Source of the DNA: Staphylococcus shinii
GTDB taxonomy: Bacteria; Bacillota; Bacilli; Staphylococcales; Staphylococcaceae
Direction of reading: 5' to 3'
Length of the DNA stretch: 64,000 bases
NCBI RefSeq assembly: GCF_017583065.1
Contig: NZ_JAGEVL010000006.1
Span: forward strand, 1-64,000
Part shown: positions 16,942 to 26,862 of the stretch, in pieces
Layout: every line of letters starts with the position of its first letter
Numbering within the stretch: position 1 is the first letter of the stretch
Translations under genes and position numbers: made by a program
Notes under the pieces: generated by a model
What the model saw: the letters and a program-made list of their open reading frames with translations, nothing else
Told to the model about the DNA's origin: nothing
Database searches by the model: none

Positions 16942-18558
16942 TTAATCAATATATGAGAGTTCAGGATGTGATTTACCTAGTAAATCGTGTAATGACTTGT
17001 AACGTTGGAAGAGTATTTCATATTTTTTTACTTTTTCTGGTTCTGGCTGTTTGCGATAATATATAGGTTGTTTCATTTGTTGTACAGCTTCTTTTAATGT
17101 TGCATATGCACCACCAACGTTTGCAGCCAACATTGCAGCTCCTAAAGCAGTAGCGTTGCTTGAATCGATAACTACTATTTCTTTATTAAGCACGTTGGCA
17201 TAAATATCAACTAGAAGTTCACTCTTAATTGGAATGCCGCCAGCAGCGTATACCGTGTGTACTGGAATATTATTATTTTCAAATTGCTGCATAATCATTT
17301 TAGTACCAAATGCAGTTGATTCGATATGAGCTCGGTGAATCATTTCAAAAGGTGTTTGTAACGTTAAGCCAAAGATACTACCGGTTAGATGACTATCACT
17401 TAAAATACTACGATTGCCGTTATGCCAATCAAGTACTGTAACATGTTGCTCGTCGATTGGTATTTCGCTAGCAAGTTGCTCTAAGTATTCAAAAATAGAA
17501 ATACCTTGTTGTTCGGCTTGATCTGCAATTGCTTTTGGTGCAAGCTCTGCAGAGTAATTGAATAAATCACCAACGGCCGCTTGTCCAGCTTCGTAAGCGT
17601 ATAACCCAGGAATGATTGCATCTTTTACAGAACCAGTGATTGCGGGAATAGGTTCCTGTTTAGGGTCTAACATAAGATGACAAGTACTCGTTCCAATTAC
17701 TGGCGTAAATTCACCTTGTTCGATTGCACCTACACCTAATACACCTGAATGTGCATCAATGATGTAAGGAGATATTTGCACGTTAACAGAAAGTCCCCAC
17801 AATTGTTGATAGTATTCACTAAGATTACCGGCGCTTTCCCCAATAGGGACTACAGGTGCTTCGCATTTATTTTTTACAATTGCAGGTAACTCTGGGTCTA
17901 CAGCTTCAAAAAAGTCATAATTAAAGCCATCATCTTCATTATAAAAACCTTTAAAGCCAATACCACAATTTGAACGAATGTTTTTATCAGTAAGTAAGCT
18001 AACTAGATAATCGCCGGCTTCCATTATATAAGCAGTCTGTTTTAATATTTCAGGTGCTTTATGTTTAACTTCTAATATTTTTGGTATCATCCATTCACTA
18101 TTAACGCTATGCCCGTAATAATCTAACCATGATGGGTTTATCTCATCACTGACTTTTTTCATTTGTGTTGCTTCATCTTGTGCACCATGATGTTTCCATA
18201 ATTTAACATATGAATGTGGGTTATCTTTTAAAGCAGGGTTAAGATGTAATGGTTTGAAGTCTTCATCTAAGAACACAATTGTGCAACTTGTAAAATCAAC
18301 CCCGATACCAATAACAGAATCTGAACTAACATTACTTTCAGCTAACACATGCTTAACACCTTCTTCTAAAATTGAGGTATAGTCTTCTGCATGTTGTAAA
18401 AAGTAGTTGTGTGGTAAAGGTTTGCCGTTCAAAGATTCAGAGATGGTGCCATGTTGATATTCTTTTATATAAGTAGAAATAATATCCCCATTAGATGTAT
18501 CTACTAAAAACACTCTACCTGAAGCGGTGCCATAATCGATGCCGATACTATAAGTCAT
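16942..18558 (-). CDS. araB: ribulokinase
   Basis: A 538-residue FGGY-family sugar kinase. Seen are the N-terminal phosphate loop SIGIDYGTASGRVFLVD, the ATPase/substrate region VIGIGVDFTSCTIVF, the IDAHSGVLGVGA loop and the C-terminal AAGGIPIKSELLVDIYANVLN with the ATALGAAMLAA motif. The GTASGR and DFTSCT variants point to AraB rather than xylulo- or glycerol kinase. The start follows AGGAGG. AraA and AraD are not nearby, so the pathway genes must lie elsewhere or the kinase serves ribulose from another source. A cre-like site lies about 60 bases upstream. Confidence 0.9.
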   Translation of the reverse strand: MTYSIGIDYGTASGRVFLVDTSNGDIISTYIKEYQHGTISESLNGKPLPHNYFLQHAEDYTSILEEGVKHVLAESNVSSDSVIGIGVDFTSCTIVFLDEDFKPLHLNPALKDNPHSYVKLWKHHGAQDEATQMKKVSDEINPSWLDYYGHSVNSEWMIPKILEVKHKAPEILKQTAYIMEAGDYLVSLLTDKNIRSNCGIGFKGFYNEDDGFNYDFFEAVDPELPAIVKNKCEAPVVPIGESAGNLSEYYQQLWGLSVNVQISPYIIDAHSGVLGVGAIEQGEFTPVIGTSTCHLMLDPKQEPIPAITGSVKDAIIPGLYAYEAGQAAVGDLFNYSAELAPKAIADQAEQQGISIFEYLEQLASEIPIDEQHVTVLDWHNGNRSILSDSHLTGSIFGLTLQTPFEMIHRAHIESTAFGTKMIMQQFENNNIPVHTVYAAGGIPIKSELLVDIYANVLNKEIVVIDSSNATALGAAMLAANVGGAYATLKEAVQQMKQPIYYRKQPEPEKVKKYEILFQRYKSLHDLLGKSHPELSYID

Positions 18559-18620
18559 GTTGTAATGCCTCCTATTTGTTATTGATGAATAATAAGTGTT
18601 TGAGTTCTTATTTAACTTTA

Positions 18621-18634
18621 TGATAGGGCTTACA
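18621..18634 (-). promoter_or_regulatory. cre-like site upstream of araB
   Basis: On the minus strand TGTAAGCCCTATCA differs from the cre consensus only at the central G. It sits 63 bases before the araB start. CcpA control is an inference. Confidence 0.4.
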
Positions 18635-18798
18635 TTATTCGATGTAAAGCTAAGAACATCATAGTTTTTATTGAGTAAGATATTTTGTGAAAAATAAAGT
18701 ATACAGTATTGAAAAATTTATTATTTAAAATGTATGTGTTATGGAATAAATGGTATGATGAGTCTAAAGTAATTTCAAAAGAGAGGGGTCCATATGTC

Positions 18799-19698
18799 AT
18801 GTCATTAATGATTGAACATGTCACGAAAAAGTATAAAAATTTTACTGCCGTGAATGATATTTCACTTTCTTTAGAAAAAGGAAAGATGTTAGGATTTTTA
18901 GGGAGAAACGGGGCAGGAAAGACAACAACTTTTAGGATGATTTTAGGATTAACTCCGATTACAGAAGGAGCAATAACTTACAATGGTAAAATTATTGATA
19001 AATCATTGTATAATCGTATCGGTTATTTACCTGAAGAACGTGGGTTACATCCTAAGATGAAAGTAGAAGATGAGTTGCGATATTTGGCAACGTTAAAAGG
19101 TATGAAGTCAAAAGATATTACGGAAGCAATTGATTATTGGTTAAATCGATTTAACATTACAGAAAATAGAGAAAAGAAAATTGAAGCCCTCTCTAAAGGA
19201 AATCAACAAAAAATTCAACTCTTAGCAAGTATGTTACACAAGCCAGAATTATTAATTTTAGATGAACCATTTAGTGGACTTGATCCTGTAAATGTGGAAT
19301 TACTGAAATCTGCTGTTCAAGATTTGAATGATGAAGGAACAACAATTATTTATAGTTCACACCGTATGGAGCATGTCGAAGAACTTTGTGATAACGTCTG
19401 CATATTAAATAAAGGGGAACTAGTTGTTTCTGGAGCTATTGATGAAGTGAAATCAAATCATGGCTATAAGCGTGTAGTTATTGAAACTGAACATCAAATG
19501 CCTGAAATTGATGCTATTGCGGGCGTGTTGGATGTAGAAAGAAATAAACGAGAAATTAAAGCGACCATTGAATCGGAAATTATTGCGGAAAAAATTTATG
19601 ATGTTGTGACGCGTTATGGATTTGTTAAACGATTCCAAGTTGTAGAACCATCGCTTAATGAAATCTTTATAGCGAAAGTAGGTGATATCAATGAATAA
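18799..19698 (+). CDS. ABC transporter ATP-binding protein (NatA-like)
   Basis: A 299-residue ATPase. Walker A is GRNGAGKTTT (about residue 36), the signature is LSKGNQQKIQLL, Walker B is LLILDEPFSGLD, and the H-loop is SSHRMEHVEELC. The C-terminal part after 225 matches the NatA/DrrA-type accessory domain. I start at ATG 18799 after GAGAGGGG; the frame reaches back to 18709 without support. It overlaps the permease gene by 8 bases. It energises export, by analogy with NatAB of Na+ or an antibiotic-type substrate. Confidence 0.9.
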   Translation: MSLMIEHVTKKYKNFTAVNDISLSLEKGKMLGFLGRNGAGKTTTFRMILGLTPITEGAITYNGKIIDKSLYNRIGYLPEERGLHPKMKVEDELRYLATLKGMKSKDITEAIDYWLNRFNITENREKKIEALSKGNQQKIQLLASMLHKPELLILDEPFSGLDPVNVELLKSAVQDLNDEGTTIIYSSHRMEHVEELCDNVCILNKGELVVSGAIDEVKSNHGYKRVVIETEHQMPEIDAIAGVLDVERNKREIKATIESEIIAEKIYDVVTRYGFVKRFQVVEPSLNEIFIAKVGDINE

Positions 19699-20932
19699 AT
19701 TTTGGGCTACTTTTTCGTTAACTTATAAAAATAAAGTGAAAGCCAAATCATTTATCATATTTACTGCTGTAGTGATAATTCTGATGCTCGCCGCATCTAA
19801 TATTAATAAAATTATTGACTTATTCGATGATGGACCTGATAAAGTTGGGGTTGTGTCATCTAATAATCAGATTTATGAAGTTATTAAGTCACAAGGAAAC
19901 CAACTAGATGAAGGCGCGAAATTTAGTAAAGTATCTGAAAAACAAGCAAGGATACAAGTGGAAAGCGAAAAATTAGATAAAGCTTATATCATTAAATTAA
20001 ATGATAACCAAAAGTTATCAGGCAAAATTTTAAGTAAAGATACTGTTTCAGAGCAAGATAAACAAAAGTTAAAGGCGACATTATCGACAATTCAAACGCA
20101 ATTTGTAGCTAATAGTCTAGATTTATCTCAAGGAGAGTTAAAGCAACTACAAGCCCAAAGCGATGTCTCCTCCGAAATAATTGCTAATAATGCTAAAAGT
20201 TCCAACTTAAGTGAGGCCCAAAAAGGCTTTAATACTGTAATTGTTTATCTTGGTATTATGCTTATGTTCTTCATTATATTTAATTACGCAAGTCAAGTTG
20301 CAATGGAAATTGCCACTGAGAAAACGTCACGTGTTATCGAAATGATTATAACAAGTGTAACACCAGTAACACATCTCTTTGCTAAAATGGCCGGCGTTAT
20401 TGCAGTAGCATTAACGCAAATAAGTATTTTTGTAATAGTTGGTGTGATATGTTTCTTAACATTCGATATTGGTGATATGTTACAAGGATTTAAAGTCGAA
20501 CCGAATGAACTGACACTTCAATTAGCTATTGTAGGATTTGTGTCGTTGATCATAGGTATTTTTTCATATATTATTTTAGCTTCAATACTTGGTTCAATTA
20601 CTTCACGTATTGAAGACATTAATCAGGCTTTAATGCCTATGACTTTAGTTAGTATGATTGCTTTTTATATTTCATTATTTAGTGTGATGAATCCAGATAC
20701 ATTACTTGTGAAAATCGCAAGCTTTATCCCACTTATGTCACCATTTGTTATGTTTGTTAGAGCGTCTACACCAGATGTTGCAACATGGGAAATCCTCGTT
20801 AGTGTTGGCTTATCAATTGTAACGATATTTGTATTACTATGGGTTGCAGTGCGTAGTTATAAAGATACAATTTTAAGTTTTGACAAAGGTTTTATGGGGT
20901 CGATAAAACGCATTTTTAATAAAAAAAATTAA
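19691..20932 (+). CDS. ABC-2-type permease (NatB-like)
   Basis: A 413-residue membrane partner of the preceding ATPase. One N-terminal segment (about 17-37), a large extracellular domain of roughly 150 residues, then five to six segments from about 180. The ETEKTSRVIEMIITSVTP-type loop (here ATEKTSRVIEMIITS) is the hallmark of NatB/YhaP permeases. The ATG at 19691 follows AGGTGAT inside the end of the ATPase gene. The two genes form one transcription unit, ending at a weak hairpin. Confidence 0.88.
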   Translation: MNKFWATFSLTYKNKVKAKSFIIFTAVVIILMLAASNINKIIDLFDDGPDKVGVVSSNNQIYEVIKSQGNQLDEGAKFSKVSEKQARIQVESEKLDKAYIIKLNDNQKLSGKILSKDTVSEQDKQKLKATLSTIQTQFVANSLDLSQGELKQLQAQSDVSSEIIANNAKSSNLSEAQKGFNTVIVYLGIMLMFFIIFNYASQVAMEIATEKTSRVIEMIITSVTPVTHLFAKMAGVIAVALTQISIFVIVGVICFLTFDIGDMLQGFKVEPNELTLQLAIVGFVSLIIGIFSYIILASILGSITSRIEDINQALMPMTLVSMIAFYISLFSVMNPDTLLVKIASFIPLMSPFVMFVRASTPDVATWEILVSVGLSIVTIFVLLWVAVRSYKDTILSFDKGFMGSIKRIFNKKN

Positions 20933-20944
20933 TGGATTAAACTC

Positions 20945-20976
20945 AGAGGTTAGGATATAAAGTTATTCTAGCCTCT
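20945..20976 (+). terminator. possible terminator after the ABC operon
   Basis: AGAGGTTAG pairs with CTAGCCTCT (one mismatch-like G-U), but no continuous T-run follows, only AAATTTATT. Confidence 0.45.
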
Positions 20977-21249
20977 TAAATTTATTCAAGAGTTAGTCGT
21001 ACTTATTCAGCAAGTGATTCTAAAATAAACTAAAGTTAAAGAAAAATAGTGAAAAATAGAAAAAACTATAACAATTTTCAATATTGTTTGATAAAATGCA
21101 ACAATAGTATAGCTAATTATTTGTATAAATTGTTACAATATAAGAGACTTATATATAGATAAGAAATTTTTTATATACATATCATCGATAACTTATTATA
21201 TTTAACTGATTGTTAGAGTCATGGTTTATGATTGAGGGAAGCGTAAATT

Positions 21250-21423
21250 GTGATAAACGACATACAGTCAAATAGTACAATGATTAAAGTGTGTGGAAAA
21301 GTAAAGCTTGGCTGTGAACGATTTTAGTTGTTTAGTTTTATTATTTTCGTGATTGCCAGATTTACAACGAAGTCTTTAAATTGCTTAATGATACACTTGA
21401 GCCCCTCAAGTTCTGCAATTTTT
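21250..21423 (+). ncRNA. candidate small RNA or leader with a tiny reading frame
   Basis: The 586-base space between the ABC genes and galM has no long frame. Inside it, a 25-codon frame starts at a GTG (21250-21327) preceded by GAGGGAAG. Further on, a two-tier stem (AAATTGC 21378-21384 with GCAATTT 21415-21421, enclosing ACTTGAG/CTCAAGT with a CCC loop) ends in five T, which resembles a terminator with a C-rich loop like those of staphylococcal regulatory RNAs. A 5' end is not defined; a TACAAT near 21134 could be a -10. I cannot match it to a named RNA. Confidence 0.25.
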
Positions 21424-21518
21424 AGCTAGCATTTGAAAATGATGTTTTATTCATGACAACGCCTATCGCCATTAAATGAACAATGAAGGGCGGCGGGTTT
21501 GAAAGGGAGTAATTGAGG

Positions 21519-22529
21519 ATGTTTGCAAAAGTAGAAAGTCAAAGTAATGGTATTGATTTGATTAAAATTGATAATGAAGATACGAAGATAGTTTTCACAA
21601 ACTATGGCGCTAGAATTGTTTCATGGAAGTATGACGATAACAATATTGTGCTTGGTAATGTAGTTGAAGCAGATGAGTTTTATATTGAAAACCCTTATAA
21701 CTTTGGTGCTACTGTTGGAAGATATGGTGGCAGAATTGCAAATGCAACATTTGAATTAGATGGTGAAAAATACAAACTTGAAGCCAATAATGGCCCACAC
21801 AATATTCATGGTGGACCTAAAGGTTTAGATAAGCGCTTTTTCGATTACAGAATTGAAGAGCAAGTTGGTCAAGTTAAAGTGATTTTTACTACGGTTATAA
21901 AAAGTGAGGATGACCATTTTCCTGGAGATATAGATTTAGAAGTCATTCACACATATGATGTTGATCATAAATGGACGATTGAATATAAAGCTACATCTAA
22001 TCAAAAAACGTTGTTTAATCCAATGAATCATGTATACTTCAATCTTAATAGAGACAATAATGTTATTGATAATCACAGTATTTCAAGCTCTAAATTAGAT
22101 ATGTATACATTGGATGAGGATAATATTGTAGAAACCAAAAATCCTATTGACTTAGTAGACATATTTAATGAACAAAACATCCAATTTAAGGATATTTTTA
22201 ATAGTGAAGATGCAATAGTTAAAGAACAAATGGAACGTTTTGGTGGTGTGGATCATCCGTTCGATATAGGTGGCAATGAGATGACAGTTGAGAATAAACA
22301 TTTCTTACTAACTGTTAAAACAGACATGCCTAATATTGTTATATTCACATTTAATGATACAACAGGTTGGCAAAGTGACTTCAATATTTACAAAGCGCAC
22401 TCTGGCTTTACTTTAGAAACACAATGTATTCCGAATGATATCAATTTATTTGGTGATGAAGCACCATCTATATTAGAGGCAAATCAGCCATTTTACTCTA
22501 AAACATCATATAAAATTTCAGAGAAATGA
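21519..22529 (+). CDS. galM: galactose mutarotase (aldose 1-epimerase)
   Basis: A 336-residue enzyme that interconverts alpha and beta anomers of hexoses in the cytosol. The GalM fold is evident: TNYGARIVSW, GATVGRYGGRIANATF, NNGPHNIHGGPKGLDKRFF (catalytic His), NHVYFNLN (second His) and GFTLETQCIPND with the general-base Glu near residue 304. The ATG at 21519 follows AAAGGGAG at 11 bases; a TTG at 21513 is an alternative two codons earlier. It is a single gene closed by a shared terminator. No galactose genes are adjacent. Confidence 0.88.
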   Translation: MFAKVESQSNGIDLIKIDNEDTKIVFTNYGARIVSWKYDDNNIVLGNVVEADEFYIENPYNFGATVGRYGGRIANATFELDGEKYKLEANNGPHNIHGGPKGLDKRFFDYRIEEQVGQVKVIFTTVIKSEDDHFPGDIDLEVIHTYDVDHKWTIEYKATSNQKTLFNPMNHVYFNLNRDNNVIDNHSISSSKLDMYTLDEDNIVETKNPIDLVDIFNEQNIQFKDIFNSEDAIVKEQMERFGGVDHPFDIGGNEMTVENKHFLLTVKTDMPNIVIFTFNDTTGWQSDFNIYKAHSGFTLETQCIPNDINLFGDEAPSILEANQPFYSKTSYKISEK

Positions 22530-22594
22530 TACACTTATGTTAAGTTTGGAATTGTATATAAAGGTGTTTAACCTTTGTCTATAAAACAGAAATA

Positions 22595-22645
22595 GGGAGT
22601 AGGCGTAAGAAATCAAATTTCATATTTGATTTCTGGCCCACTCCC
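22595..22645. terminator. bidirectional terminator between galM and the MOSC gene
   Basis: A long hairpin: GGGAGT/ACTCCC at the base and AGAAATCAAAT/ATTTGATTTCT at the top, between convergent stops. Confidence 0.9.
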
Positions 22646-23314
22646 TTAATTATTTTTAGCTTTTTTAGCGCGTGTTAATAATCTTTCAAGTTTTGATATT
22701 CTTTCTTCTGTTAAATATGGATTTTTTAGCGCGTACGTTAAGCGTTCAATATTTTTATTATCACTGTAATAAATTTCATTTAAGTCAAAAACTGAAAGTA
22801 ATGTTGCATTATCGGCTCGTTTAATTAACTCTAAATTTGAATCTTCTTGGACATAGCCTTCTTTTAAAACTCTAAAATAAAAACCAGTTTTACCAGAAAC
22901 GGACATACGTTTAATTAAATTGGGTATTTTATACTTTTCTTGTATTTTCCAACATGGCTCTCTAATCTCTGAAACTTCTAATATTGCGTTTCCTAATTGA
23001 AATTGATCACCGAAATGTACATCTTTTTCGTCCATATCAGAGACAGTAATATTTTCACCAAACATCGCATATTCTGGAAGTACTGACACATCTTGTTCCC
23101 ACAGTGAATAATTTTTCTTACTATATAGACAAACAGCTTTATTAGGGCCACCGTGACCTTTATATTCTTGTTCATCCTCAACGAATCCAGTTTTTGATAG
23201 CCACATATTACCGACAAATTTCTTTTTATTTAAAGCTGAGCGCATTGGTCGTTTAGCACTATAAGGTAAATCTTCAACTTTACCTGTTGAGATGGCTTCT
23301 AAAGTATAAATCAT
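22646..23314 (-). CDS. MOSC-domain protein (YiiM-like)
   Basis: A 222-residue protein with a MOSC domain at about 20-160. Visible are the GHGGPNKAVCLYS turn (about 54-66), the GENITVSDMDEKDVHFGDQF region and the conserved Cys in REPCWKI. The C-terminal 60 residues correspond to the helical extension of YiiM, which reduces N-hydroxylated bases and other molybdenum substrates in E. coli. This function is transferred, not shown. The start follows GGAGG. Monocistronic. Confidence 0.88.
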   Translation of the reverse strand: MIYTLEAISTGKVEDLPYSAKRPMRSALNKKKFVGNMWLSKTGFVEDEQEYKGHGGPNKAVCLYSKKNYSLWEQDVSVLPEYAMFGENITVSDMDEKDVHFGDQFQLGNAILEVSEIREPCWKIQEKYKIPNLIKRMSVSGKTGFYFRVLKEGYVQEDSNLELIKRADNATLLSVFDLNEIYYSDNKNIERLTYALKNPYLTEERISKLERLLTRAKKAKNN

Positions 23315-23474
23315 TATTTTTACCTCCAGATAATTAATAATTATAATTTTAAAACAATAAAATGAATATGCAAGTAAAGATATAATTTACTCTGGAAAAT
23401 GATTTTTGAACTATGTATTTTAATGAATCTCATGTACAATAAGGATAAAAGTACAGTATAAAAGGGGAAGCATT

Positions 23475-24158
23475 ATGGATAAGAAACAGTTGAAAATAAG
23501 TACATTTAATGATGCATTAGACCAAATCAAAGATGGTATGATTGTTGGAATTGGCTCTGGATCAACGATTGAATTGCTTGTCCCAAAAATTGCAGAGAAA
23601 CTGGAACAAGAACAAATTAATATAACCGGTGTATGTACCTCCAATAAAACAGCATTCATTGCAAAGGAATTAGGGATACGTGTAGTTGATATTAATGACG
23701 TAGAAGTAATTGATATTGCTATTGATGGCGCTGATGAGATTGATAACAATTTAAATTTGATTAAAGGTGGCGGTGGCGCTTTATTTAGGGAAAAAGTCAT
23801 TGATGCCATGGCTAATAGATTTATCGTTTTAGCGGATGATAGTAAATGCGTGGATTACTTGGGTCAAACGTTTAAACTACCAGTTGAAGTTGATAAATTT
23901 AATTGGTTGCTCGTATCTAAAAAAATAAAAGCATATGATAATTTAAATGTCATAAGACGTATGGCAGATGATGTACCGTTTATTACAGACAATGGTAATT
24001 ATATATTAGATGTTGATCTAAATAGAAATATAGAGCCAGCTGCAATGCATGAATATTTAATACACCTCGTAGGCGTATTAGAAACAGGGTACTTCTTAGA
24101 TGTTGCAGATCAAGCAATTATTGGAACGGAAGCTGGAGTTAAAATTATTAATAAATAA
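23475..24158 (+). CDS. rpiA: ribose-5-phosphate isomerase A
   Basis: A 227-residue pentose-phosphate enzyme interconverting ribose 5-phosphate and ribulose 5-phosphate. Conserved motifs: VGIGSGSTIE (phosphate loop, about 24-33), IDGADEID (catalytic Asp) and LIKGGGGALFREK (catalytic Lys/Glu region). The length is standard. The start follows AAGGGGAAG. Monocistronic, ended by a strong terminator. The rpiA-lyrA-hutG order is also that of S. aureus as I remember it. Confidence 0.96.
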   Translation: MDKKQLKISTFNDALDQIKDGMIVGIGSGSTIELLVPKIAEKLEQEQINITGVCTSNKTAFIAKELGIRVVDINDVEVIDIAIDGADEIDNNLNLIKGGGGALFREKVIDAMANRFIVLADDSKCVDYLGQTFKLPVEVDKFNWLLVSKKIKAYDNLNVIRRMADDVPFITDNGNYILDVDLNRNIEPAAMHEYLIHLVGVLETGYFLDVADQAIIGTEAGVKIINK

Positions 24159-24254
24159 TTTTTCACTCTTACTTCACTTAATTTTAATAATAGTAAAAAT
24201 TAAAATTGTTCATTATTCATGTACTTAAAGCTTGATTAAAGATAGTCATAATAG

Positions 24255-24295
24255 AAAACAAGAGCTAAGACATAAATGTCTTAGCTCTTGTTTTT
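24255..24295. terminator. terminator between rpiA and lyrA
   Basis: The arms AAAACAAGAGCTAAGACA and the exact complement form an 18-pair stem with a tiny loop and T-run, between convergent genes. Confidence 0.95.
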
Positions 24296-24300
24296 ATATA

Positions 24301-25677
24301 TTAACGACGGTGACCACGTTTACTCTTTAAATCAAATGGTGAGCGTTGGTTACTGTTGTCATTGTCGCTTGGGTTGTCATCTTGTGTTTTAGTTTCTTGC
24401 ACATTCGTGTCATGTTGACGAGGTGATGCATCTTTAGAGTTTGGGTGTGCTTTTTCTGTTGATGCTTCAACAGCACTGTTAGTATGACGGTTTAATTTAT
24501 TGTTATCTTCTTGTGGTTCGTTATGATGCGCCATTGCATCAGATTCACTTGAATCGGCAGAAGGTGTATTTTCTTTAATAATATTAGCACGGCTATTATC
24601 TTCTTCTGTATCAATTGTGTTCTCTTCTGTATAGTTAGAATCTGCTGTTGTGTCATCATTAGTATGATTTTGTACTGCTGTTGGCGAACCATGTGCTACA
24701 GAGTCGTCTGAGCTTGATTGTTGATGATCCTCATTTTGATTAATCTCATTTACAGTAGTAGAGCTATCATCTTGATGTTCTCTGTTCTTAACGTCATCAG
24801 TATTATTTTGATGATGTTCTGATGTTTTATCGTTTTGGTCGTCTTCATTAACGTGATCAAGGTAGTTGTTTTCTTCAACTTCATCTAAGTTTCGTTTCGT
24901 GAAGAAATAAAGTATTACACGGATAATTAGATTAATTAAAATGTATACAACTGCGACAGCAACCGTAGACAATGCAATTACTTTCATAGCAAAAACTTCA
25001 CCTAATTCTTCATTAAATAAGAAGACAAGTCCAAATGACATGGACGCATGGAAGATTGTTGCAATATAAACTGTACGTCCTTTTGTAGCACGAATTAATT
25101 CCCCAGCAATCATTGAAAAGGCAAACGAGTATAGGAAACTGTATATTGCATAATCAAAACTAAAGGCAATATTAACGTTCCATATAGAATACATAAAACC
25201 AACAATAATAGATGCGAAAAATGTATTCATTTTATTCTCAACGATATTTTGTAAATAAGAACGGAAACCAAGTTCTACAAAGAACGCCATTACAATTTGT
25301 CCAATTATGATAGATAGAATTGAAACAGATAAGTCTTTTGTTTGTAATAAAACAAAACTATCAGCAAAGATATTAAAACTTACCATAGCAATGATGAAAA
25401 TAAGCAATGGTAACACGAGTGCCAAAATGACACGTTCAATTACTTTTAAACTAATCGAGAGTTTTAAACTCGCTAATTGCGTACGCTTTTGTTTAAAAAC
25501 GATAAGACAAATTATAGTAGCAATTAGTGGAGCTAGAGTACTCATGTCAAAGACAAAGCTCTTAAATGGTACTGTATTTTGAAAATCTTTAAGTATAATG
25601 GGTAATGCGTAGGCTATAATGAAGAAAATAAATATCATCATTGCCCATTGAAAACCGGGTATACGTTTTGTATTCAT
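24301..25677 (-). CDS. lyrA: LyrA/SpdC-type CPBP (Abi) membrane protein with long hydrophilic tail
   Basis: A 458-residue protein: eight or so membrane segments up to about residue 262, then a 195-residue tail very rich in Asn, Asp, His, Ser, Gln and Thr. The CPBP motif EExxxR is degenerate: here VELGFR (segment near residue 138), so the first Glu is lost and proteolysis is unlikely. In S. aureus, LyrA/SpdC partners the SagB glucosaminidase and interacts with WalK in cell-wall control; the neighbourhood (rpiA, hutG) supports that identity. The start follows GGAGG. The tail is the variable part and ends in a basic SKRGHRR. Confidence 0.85.
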   Translation of the reverse strand: MNTKRIPGFQWAMMIFIFFIIAYALPIILKDFQNTVPFKSFVFDMSTLAPLIATIICLIVFKQKRTQLASLKLSISLKVIERVILALVLPLLIFIIAMVSFNIFADSFVLLQTKDLSVSILSIIIGQIVMAFFVELGFRSYLQNIVENKMNTFFASIIVGFMYSIWNVNIAFSFDYAIYSFLYSFAFSMIAGELIRATKGRTVYIATIFHASMSFGLVFLFNEELGEVFAMKVIALSTVAVAVVYILINLIIRVILYFFTKRNLDEVEENNYLDHVNEDDQNDKTSEHHQNNTDDVKNREHQDDSSTTVNEINQNEDHQQSSSDDSVAHGSPTAVQNHTNDDTTADSNYTEENTIDTEEDNSRANIIKENTPSADSSESDAMAHHNEPQEDNNKLNRHTNSAVEASTEKAHPNSKDASPRQHDTNVQETKTQDDNPSDNDNSNQRSPFDLKSKRGHRR

Positions 25678-25880
25678 TATGTAACCTCCAATAGGGTTTC
25701 AGAAAAATCATTCGTTCTTAATTATACATATTTATCATAGAGAAATAAATTAAATTAAGGATTTATCATTGAAATGTAATAGTTTTACATTATCTAACAT
25801 CTAATTGAAATATTTTTGGCAATTTTTAAATTATAGCGTGCACAATTGGGTAAAGTTAATTATAAATTGAATTGACTATA

Positions 25881-25895
25881 ATGTAAGCGTATACT
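25881..25895 (+). promoter_or_regulatory. cre site upstream of hutG
   Basis: ATGTAAGCGTATACT satisfies every position of WTGNAANCGNWNNCW and ends 37 bases before the hutG start, in the divergent lyrA-hutG region. CcpA repression of histidine breakdown is established in other Firmicutes; here it is inferred. Confidence 0.6.
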
Positions 25896-25932
25896 TTTAG
25901 ATGGTAATTAAGTAATTATAAGGAGGAGAATT

Positions 25933-26862
25933 ATGTATAAACTAGCACAACGTGATCTTTGGACAGGCAGAATAGATAGTGAAACAGATGAATCGCAATT
26001 TAGACATTTTCAAACGATACAGTTTCGCAATATTGAGGATGACTACAATGAACCACGTCAGGGTGTAGGTTTATTAGGCTATGCAGTAGATAAAGGAGTC
26101 GAACTTAATAAAGGGCGAACAGGTGCTAAAGAAGGGCCTGACGCAATTAAAAAGGTGTTTGCTAATCTACCTGTAACTAGAAAGTGTAACGTGTATGATT
26201 ATGGTAATGTAGAACATGACCATCAAACTTTAGAAGAAACACAGGAAGAGTTTGCCCATTACGTAGCCAAATCGATTAAAAGACATAAACAAACATTTCT
26301 ATTAGGAGGTGGGCATGATATCGCATATGCACAGTATTTGGGTACACGTGAAGCTTATCCAGATGAATCGATTGGTGTTATCAATATAGACGCTCACTTT
26401 GATACGAGAGAGGAAGAATATTCTACATCTGGCACGAGTTTTAGACAAATATTAGAACAGGACGACAATGCTGATTATCTTGTGTTAGGTATCCAACAAG
26501 GCGGTAATACACAAGCATTATTTGATTACGCTGAAACTAAAGATATCGGTTATGTTTATTCGGAAGAATTACTGCACCAAATTTCTCCTCCAATTAAGGA
26601 TAAAGTAGAACGTTTTATTCATGATCATGATGTCATCATGTTTACAATATGTATGGATGTTATTGATAGCGCTTTTGCACCAGGTGTGAGTGCAAACGGC
26701 GTACTTGGACTATTCCCACATGTTGTCCTCGAATTGTCAAAACGTATTATACCGAATGAAAAAGTTCCAACGATTAGTATTGCTGAAACTAATCCAAAAT
26801 ATGATGTCGATAATAGAACAGCCAAATTATCAGCTAATTTCTTCCATCATTTTATCCTTTAA
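25933..26862 (+). CDS. hutG: formimidoylglutamase
   Basis: A 309-residue ureohydrolase-family enzyme that splits N-formimidoyl-L-glutamate to glutamate and formamide, the last step of histidine breakdown. Binuclear Mn ligands are visible: GGGHDIAYAQ (His), INIDAHFDTR (two Asp and a His) and FTICMDVIDSAFAPGVSA (two Asp). The start follows AAGGAGG. It is transcribed alone, away from hutUI, and converges with the LysR gene, whose 3' end it overlaps by 11 bases. Confidence 0.93.
   Translation: MYKLAQRDLWTGRIDSETDESQFRHFQTIQFRNIEDDYNEPRQGVGLLGYAVDKGVELNKGRTGAKEGPDAIKKVFANLPVTRKCNVYDYGNVEHDHQTLEETQEEFAHYVAKSIKRHKQTFLLGGGHDIAYAQYLGTREAYPDESIGVINIDAHFDTREEEYSTSGTSFRQILEQDDNADYLVLGIQQGGNTQALFDYAETKDIGYVYSEELLHQISPPIKDKVERFIHDHDVIMFTICMDVIDSAFAPGVSANGVLGLFPHVVLELSKRIIPNEKVPTISIAETNPKYDVDNRTAKLSANFFHHFIL

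Noticed and set aside
23420..23809. A minus-strand frame across the start of rpiA
   Set aside because: Opposes a strongly conserved gene and has no ribosome binding site.
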